DNA from: a candidate division KSB1 bacterium
GTDB lineage: Bacteria; Zhuqueibacterota; Zhuqueibacteria; Oceanimicrobiales; Oceanimicrobiaceae
Assembly: GCA_022562085.1 (NCBI GenBank)
Contig: JADFPY010000011.1
Coordinates: 1-37,960 of the forward strand
DNA length: 37,960 bases
Direction of reading: 5' to 3'
In this document: positions 33,070-37,960 of the stretch, piece after piece
Layout of the letters: the number at the start of each line of letters is the position of its first letter
How positions within the stretch are numbered: position 1 is the first letter of the stretch
Translations under genes and position numbers: made by a program
Notes under the pieces: generated by a model
Database searches by the model: none
Told to the model about the DNA's origin: nothing
What the model saw: the letters and a program-made list of their open reading frames with translations, nothing else

Positions 33070-35445
33070 ATGTTCAAAAATTATATCAAAACAGCGATCA
33101 GGAATATCCTGGGACAGAAAACATATTCCTTGATTAATATCGCTGGCCTTTCTCTCGGCATGGCGTGCAGCATCCTTATTATGCTGTGGGTGCAGGACGA
33201 ACTCAACTATGACCGCTTTCACAAAAATGCCGACTCAATCTACCGGGTAGTAGAAGACCAGTATTATTCGGACGGAACCTATCATGTTACCGTGACGCCG
33301 TTTCCGGTCGGACCGGCTTTTAAGGAGGAACTGCCGGAAGTCATCGATGCGGCCCGGCTGTGCTGGAACGTCGGCTTTTTGATGCGATACGGGGACAAGG
33401 CGTTTTTTGAAACCGGCATCCGACCGGTGGATCCATCTTTCCTCGATATGTTTACCTTTCCGTTTGTCCGGGGAGACGCAGCGACAGCTTTTGAAAATAC
33501 ACGTTCGATTGTCATTACTGAAGAGATGGCGCAGAAATATTTTGGCAATGACGATCCGATGGGAAAAATATTTTCCGCCAACAACAAATATGATTTTGTG
33601 GTGACGGGTGTCATGACCGACGTTCCGCCGAATTCATCTCTCGAATTTGATATGCTCATCCCGTTTGAGTTTACCAAAGAGCTGGGGTGGTACAATGAGC
33701 GCTGGGGTAGCAACTCGATCCAGACCTATGTACAGGTTGAGGAGAGCAGCGACATCACAGCTGTCAACAAAAAGATGACCGAAATTGTGCATTCCCATAA
33801 CGAGGAGTCGACGACCGATTTTTTGCTGGCTCCGCTTGTGGATATGCATTTGCATAGCTACTGGGGGTACGGCCATGAAATGGGCAATATTCAGTATGTC
33901 TATATCTTCGGCGTTGTGGCCCTGTTTGTATTGTTGCTTGCCTGTATCAATTTCATGAATCTGTCCACGGCCCGCTCCGCTAACCGGGCCAAAGAGATCG
34001 GCCTGCGCAAGGTTTGTGGGGCGTTGAGAAGCAGCATTGCCGGACAGTTTCTTGGCGAGTCGATTCTTATGGCTTTTGCAGCGTTGGTTTTTGCAATTCT
34101 GTTGGTTAGCAATTTGCTTCCCCTGTTCAATCACATTTCAGGAAAAGAAATCACCTCTGCTGTCTGGGCGCAGCCCGATATTCTGATCGGACTGGTTGTC
34201 ATCACGCTTCTAACCGGCATCATTGCCGGAAGTTACCCGGCATTGTTTCTCTCAGGATTTGAGCCTGTACGTGTTCTGAAAGGAAAGTTGAAATCGGGGG
34301 CAAAAAGCTCTGCGCTGCGAAAAGGGTTGGTTGTCGCGCAGTTCGCGCTCTCGGTCATGCTGATGATCGGTACGGCGGTAGTTTATAATCAGTTTGTGTT
34401 TATGAAGAACAAGAATCTCGGTTACGACAAAGAGCACGTTCTTTATATCCGCATGCGCGGCGACATCGGGGAATCGTACCAGGTATACAAGAATGAGCTG
34501 CTCAAACACCCGCAGATTCTCGATGTCACAGCCTCACGCCAACAGCCCGCGAGTATCGGCTCTAATTCCTCCGGCGCGGAATGGGATGGCAAAGATCCGG
34601 AAAAAGAAGACGTGCTGATCAGCTTCAGCACGGTGGATTACGACTATGTCGAGACGCTGAAGATTGAGATGGTGCAGGGGAGAAGCTTTTCTCCCGAATT
34701 CCCGTCCGACCTGGGGACGGATTCAACGGGTGCTTTTGTTGTCAACGAGGAGATGGCGCGCATCATGGGGGTCGAGCCCATCGTTGGCGCGAACTTGTCT
34801 TTTATGGGACAGAAAGGAAAGATCATCGGGGTGATGAAGGACTTTCACTATCACTCAGTACGCACGGAAATTATGCCGCTGGCTCTGGCTCTTGGGGATC
34901 CTGAGCGACTCGGCTATATCGGTATTCGTATTCAACCCGGCGATATCTCAGTTTCCACAGAGGTGATCCGGGATGTATGGGACAGAATTATTCCGAACTA
35001 CCCCATCGAATTTAAGTTTCTCGATCAAGAGCTGGATCGGATGTACCGGACAGAAGAGCGCATGGTGGATATTCTGAAATATTTTGCCATTCTTGCGGTC
35101 TTCATCTCATGCCTGGGACTTTTCGGACTGGCGTCGTACATGGCGGAACAGCGCACAAAAGAGATTGGCGTCCGCAAAGTGCTGGGAGCGACGGTGACGA
35201 ATATCGTCATGCTGTTGTCAACGGAGTTTGCCCGCTGGGTACTGCTCGCCAATCTCGTCGCCTGGCCGGTGGCGTATGTAGTTATGACCAACTGGCTGCA
35301 AAAGTTCGCCTATCGCGTGGAACTTGGCTGGCTGACTTTCATATTCGCGGGAGTTCTCGCGCTTGTTATCGCCCTGCTGACGGTAAGCTCGCAAGCTTTG
35401 AAATCCGCTGTTTCTAACCCGGCTGAAGCGTTGCGGTATGAGTAA
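33070..35445 (+). CDS. FtsX/MacB-type ABC transporter permease
   Basis: The protein has 791 residues with two MacB-periplasmic-core plus FtsX units: transmembrane helix 1 at about 20-41 (INIAGLSLGMACSILIMLWV), a periplasmic domain, a three-helix FtsX block (IFGVVALFVLLLACINFMNL; then RAKEIGLRKVCGA), then a second helix at about 420, a second periplasmic domain and a final FtsX block (EQRTKEIGVRKVLGAT) ending NPAEALRYE. These features are standard for Bacteroidetes-style permeases acting as mechanotransmission or efflux parts. No ABC ATPase is beside it, so it must use one encoded elsewhere. GGAGGAG lies before the ATG. It looks GC-richer than the fad genes and stands just beyond the tRNA/hicA scar, suggesting a separate origin. 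Confidence 0.9.
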   Translation: MFKNYIKTAIRNILGQKTYSLINIAGLSLGMACSILIMLWVQDELNYDRFHKNADSIYRVVEDQYYSDGTYHVTVTPFPVGPAFKEELPEVIDAARLCWNVGFLMRYGDKAFFETGIRPVDPSFLDMFTFPFVRGDAATAFENTRSIVITEEMAQKYFGNDDPMGKIFSANNKYDFVVTGVMTDVPPNSSLEFDMLIPFEFTKELGWYNERWGSNSIQTYVQVEESSDITAVNKKMTEIVHSHNEESTTDFLLAPLVDMHLHSYWGYGHEMGNIQYVYIFGVVALFVLLLACINFMNLSTARSANRAKEIGLRKVCGALRSSIAGQFLGESILMAFAALVFAILLVSNLLPLFNHISGKEITSAVWAQPDILIGLVVITLLTGIIAGSYPALFLSGFEPVRVLKGKLKSGAKSSALRKGLVVAQFALSVMLMIGTAVVYNQFVFMKNKNLGYDKEHVLYIRMRGDIGESYQVYKNELLKHPQILDVTASRQQPASIGSNSSGAEWDGKDPEKEDVLISFSTVDYDYVETLKIEMVQGRSFSPEFPSDLGTDSTGAFVVNEEMARIMGVEPIVGANLSFMGQKGKIIGVMKDFHYHSVRTEIMPLALALGDPERLGYIGIRIQPGDISVSTEVIRDVWDRIIPNYPIEFKFLDQELDRMYRTEERMVDILKYFAILAVFISCLGLFGLASYMAEQRTKEIGVRKVLGATVTNIVMLLSTEFARWVLLANLVAWPVAYVVMTNWLQKFAYRVELGWLTFIFAGVLALVIALLTVSSQALKSAVSNPAEALRYE

Positions 35446-35524
35446 AGAATTGTATGCTATAGTTTTGCGAACAACGTTTGGTGTGCGAGGCCGGAAGTTA
35501 GGGTCGAACCCCGTCTGATTAGTT

Positions 35525-36409
35525 TTATACCTGTGATGGGTTACATTTCATAAAGAAACTTGATGTTGTTAGATTTTTAACCATGGCCGAGAAGTCAAGA
35601 ATCAACTTTTCAAGTTTATCGTCAAAAAGTTCCCCGGACAACTCATCCATGAATATTTTTTTGTATTCCAATGCTAAGACAAGCAACCGATCGTAATTTG
35701 CCTGGCTAAGTCGCCGAGCCATATAACCGCCCTCAAAAAGGGCATTTTCCATCACACGAATCGGATATCCATTGATTCGTGTAAGCGATAATTGTTCAAT
35801 CAATTTTTCAATCCCCGAACCAAAAAGATTCCGATTAACAGCTTTTGTCCCAACATTAATTTCCGGCTTGGGATCTTCGAACCAGGCCAGAATTTCCTCT
35901 CTTTGATAGCAGTACGAGTGCATATCAAAGATTACGGCATATCTATTCTGCTGCAATAGATACGCAGTGACAATATCTATGAGATCATGAAATTCATTAT
36001 GTTTCATGATAGGGATAGTTCGTTCTTGTTGAGTTAACTTTTGCCTCCAGATTTTCAATCCCCAAGATTTTTCTTTAGTATCATAAATAGCCCGGAAGGG
36101 TTCTCTGTTTAGATCATATTCAAAACGTGATTCCCGGCCAATAATTTGCATAGGAAAGTCCTTTATGAACCGGTCTGTGAAAGGGTCTTCCTCTCGAAAA
36201 CGGTCCGCTTTACTAACCATCATTTTCTCTAGCACTTCGGGTCGGATTCGTTTTCCGGCATGCATAGCAACGCCAGCAAAAAATGTGGGTTTTAGAAAAT
36301 GAAATTCCGAAGAGCCCAATACAGTGATACCGGAGAATGGTAATTCATTCTGTTCCAATTTCTGTTGTATCTCCTTAAGCGAATAACTTTTTGCTACTTT
36401 CATATCCAT
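35525..36409 (-). CDS. N-formylglutamate amidohydrolase-family protein
   Basis: The protein has about 294 residues. The zinc-peptidase-like FGase family is indicated by FAGVAMHAGKRIRP (HAG), REEDPFTD, the RFEYDLNREPF motif and IFDMHSYCYQRE (DxH). Members cleave N-formylglutamate or related amides and peptide tags. Starts are unclear: a GTG at 36448 gives a 74-base overlap with the upstream gene, while ATG codons at 36409 and 36403 reduce it; none has a Shine-Dalgarno site, and 36409 is chosen. The frame continues the upstream ATP-grasp protein if one A of a seven-A run is dropped, so a fusion or frameshift is possible. Its pairing with an ATP-grasp ligase suggests a make-and-trim pathway for a small peptide-like product; this is inference. 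Confidence 0.72.
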   Translation of the reverse strand: MDMKVAKSYSLKEIQQKLEQNELPFSGITVLGSSEFHFLKPTFFAGVAMHAGKRIRPEVLEKMMVSKADRFREEDPFTDRFIKDFPMQIIGRESRFEYDLNREPFRAIYDTKEKSWGLKIWRQKLTQQERTIPIMKHNEFHDLIDIVTAYLLQQNRYAVIFDMHSYCYQREEILAWFEDPKPEINVGTKAVNRNLFGSGIEKLIEQLSLTRINGYPIRVMENALFEGGYMARRLSQANYDRLLVLALEYKKIFMDELSGELFDDKLEKLILDFSAMVKNLTTSSFFMKCNPSQV

Positions 36410-37796
36410 CAACTGTTGGGCTATGATGTCCTTTTTTTCTAGCTGCACTCAAAGTTGGGACTAAACCTCCACCAGCGCTGACGTTTATGACAGAACTGTC
36501 CGAGACTCGAGTAATTGTCCCGCTGTACTTTCCCAGAAGTGCGAATGGATTAATATTGACTTTTTTTAATTGCAATGAGATGTCATCTTTGATTACTGGA
36601 AATATATCATGCGGAGTGTCGACGTATTCCTGAACGACCCACGCTTCATCATAAAGATGTTCACTCATAATTTTTTCCCAGGTCCCCTGCTCTGTCTCCC
36701 GTCCAAGATACACATCTTTGCCGCCATAAGAGTTTGCAGGCTTGAGTACGAGAAGATCTTTGTTCTCAATAATAAAATCTTTAAGATGAAAAGAAGCATT
36801 CTTGTACGTGACTTTTGTGTCTGCCAATATTTTTGTCCACGGGATCGTTTTCTTGATCACATTTAGTTCGTTTTCTGAAAAAATCCCCTGGAAACGTGGA
36901 TCTGTGATGAGAGCAAGCACTTTTTTATTTCCAACGATATATGACCGAAATGAGTTACAACAGCACACTAAACCATCTTTGATGCTCTGGACAAATTCAG
37001 CAACCTGATCCCATTTTTCTAACAGTTCACGAGTAATGACTCGTTTGTAGACCAGATGTACTTCCCGACCATCGGCAAGTGCCTTACCAGCGCTTATTTT
37101 AAAATTAAGCGGACTGCTGACAATAGTTTCGTAACCTCTTTGTTCAAAGTATTTCTTCAAAAGATGAAATTCCGAAAACGTTGAGACATTATCCCAATCC
37201 ACAATCGCTATAACAGGCTTGGCAGGCAAAGATTGCGAATTGTTACGAAATTCATTATAGCAGGTGAGAAGAGCTTTGAGGAGTAGACCTTGCCGGTCGA
37301 TATAATCGATTTTCCACTGACTTAGAAATGGATAGTCCTTGAACAATTCTTTGAATCCATCTTCCATTACGTCTGAATAGGCAAGTCCCGCCGGAGAGTC
37401 ACAATTGAATTCTAAAAACTTGACCGAATAGTTATTTAAAAATGCATCAAGTCGACTAATGACCAGGGGTGTATTGTAGCCAGGATTAATGGCAAAGAGT
37501 TCGTTCTCCATGTCACTGAACTTCATGATTCGGCGCACGACCTCATCAGACATATAAAGGTGAATAAATTTATTCAATGCACTACTTATTTGATCCACGG
37601 CATAGATTAACGTTTGTGTTTGTTTCGGGGAAACAAAATTCGGCTTTAATAGTGTGGGCATGGGCTTGCCGTTAAAGAGGCACATATGGTCAATGAGATA
37701 TTTGTTAAGGAATTTGAGCTGCTTGGCTGAATTACTCGCACTCTTTGCCTGATGAATCAAATAGGACATATTAAGGATTGCAATTTGATCAAGCAT
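36375..37796 (-). CDS. Circularly permuted ATP-grasp / glutathionylspermidine synthase-like ligase
   Basis: The protein has 473 residues. ATP-grasp features in permuted order: KFLEFNCDSPAG (126-137), VIAIVDWDN (195-203), then the nucleotide part LLVLKPANSYGGKDVYLG (348-365), AWVVQEYV (385-392) and INVSAGGGLVP (437-447). Such enzymes join a carboxylate to an amine through an acyl-phosphate. The last 25 residues, past a seven-A run, look unlike the family and lie over the next gene, so the true end may be altered by a frameshift. The start ATG at 37796 has no clear Shine-Dalgarno site; another Met lies nine codons in. The composition is AT-rich compared with the permease gene before it. Substrates unknown. 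Confidence 0.75.
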   Translation of the reverse strand: MLDQIAILNMSYLIHQAKSASNSAKQLKFLNKYLIDHMCLFNGKPMPTLLKPNFVSPKQTQTLIYAVDQISSALNKFIHLYMSDEVVRRIMKFSDMENELFAINPGYNTPLVISRLDAFLNNYSVKFLEFNCDSPAGLAYSDVMEDGFKELFKDYPFLSQWKIDYIDRQGLLLKALLTCYNEFRNNSQSLPAKPVIAIVDWDNVSTFSEFHLLKKYFEQRGYETIVSSPLNFKISAGKALADGREVHLVYKRVITRELLEKWDQVAEFVQSIKDGLVCCCNSFRSYIVGNKKVLALITDPRFQGIFSENELNVIKKTIPWTKILADTKVTYKNASFHLKDFIIENKDLLVLKPANSYGGKDVYLGRETEQGTWEKIMSEHLYDEAWVVQEYVDTPHDIFPVIKDDISLQLKKVNINPFALLGKYSGTITRVSDSSVINVSAGGGLVPTLSAARKKGHHSPTVDGYESSKKLFA

Positions 37797-37960
37797 ACTA
37801 GTTTCCCAAAATCTATATTTGAAATGAGATTACCATTTGCATGCTCTAAATATAAAAATATTCCGCCAATTCTATAATTTATTCAAGCAAGAAAAACTCA
37901 TGGGGATTGGAGTTTGAAAAATCTTATAATATCTTCACAAATTAAGAATTCCGCGGGTGT

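Noticed and set aside
35485-35520. tRNA T-arm-like GGGTCGAACCCC after the permease gene
   Set aside because: The loop is too short for a T arm and no acceptor, D or anticodon arm surrounds it.

Overview
The window looks like a chromosomal piece from an uncultured FCB-group bacterium, most likely of the KSB1/Calditrichaeota kind. Evidence is a PorV-like outer-membrane protein, a FlgD-type C-terminal immunoglobulin-like domain, a large TonB receptor with a carboxypeptidase-regulatory domain, a Bacteroidetes-style FtsX/MacB permease, and weak or absent Shine-Dalgarno sites on many genes. The phylum is inferred from gene content only. No rRNA, complete tRNA, transposase or CRISPR array was seen.

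Layout. Bases 1-3585 (+) hold two amidohydrolase-superfamily genes (the first cut by the window edge, the second without its metal ligands) and a glycerophosphodiester phosphodiesterase, ending in a 30-bp perfect palindrome. Bases 3596-5502 (-) hold a PorV-like barrel with an SH3 tail and a secreted FN3/FlgD-Ig protein. Bases 5692-10466 (-) form a signalling locus: a sigma28-type promoter, a 45-residue FlgM-like gene absent from the supplied list of long ORFs, a histidine kinase, an NtrC-type sigma54 activator, a canonical -24/-12 sigma54 promoter with an upstream palindrome, a LysM/transmembrane protein and a single-domain receiver. Bases 10648-15929 (-) carry a TAtT-like lipoprotein, a PhnD-like binding protein, an RND/MMPL exporter and AT-rich membrane-gene remnants. 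Bases 15964-20236 (-) carry a TonB receptor and a secreted Xaa-Pro aminopeptidase. Bases 20445-24208 (-) carry a 999-residue RsbW-like kinase/sensor/TPR fusion behind yqeC.

Bases 24523-32644 (+) are a carbon-metabolism block: isocitrate dehydrogenase, citrate synthase, a strong terminator, then a beta-oxidation set fadE-fadA-fadN. The three fad genes are separated by two related palindromes that differ by a compensated base pair. Together these genes can turn acyl-CoA into acetyl-CoA and feed it into the TCA cycle.

Bases 32645-33069 are a scar holding the 3' end of a hicA toxin gene next to the 3' part of a tRNA-Arg(CCG)-like sequence, a layout typical of an integration or deletion junction. 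Beyond it lie genes of visibly different base composition: a GC-richer FtsX permease (33070-35445) and an AT-richer pair (35525-37796) of N-formylglutamate amidohydrolase-like and circularly permuted ATP-grasp proteins, whose reading frames meet at a run of seven A.

The most notable items are the FlgM-like gene with its sigma28-type promoter feeding a sigma54 cascade, the RsbW-sensor-TPR fusion, and the tRNA/hicA junction with the ATP-grasp/amidohydrolase pair beyond it.
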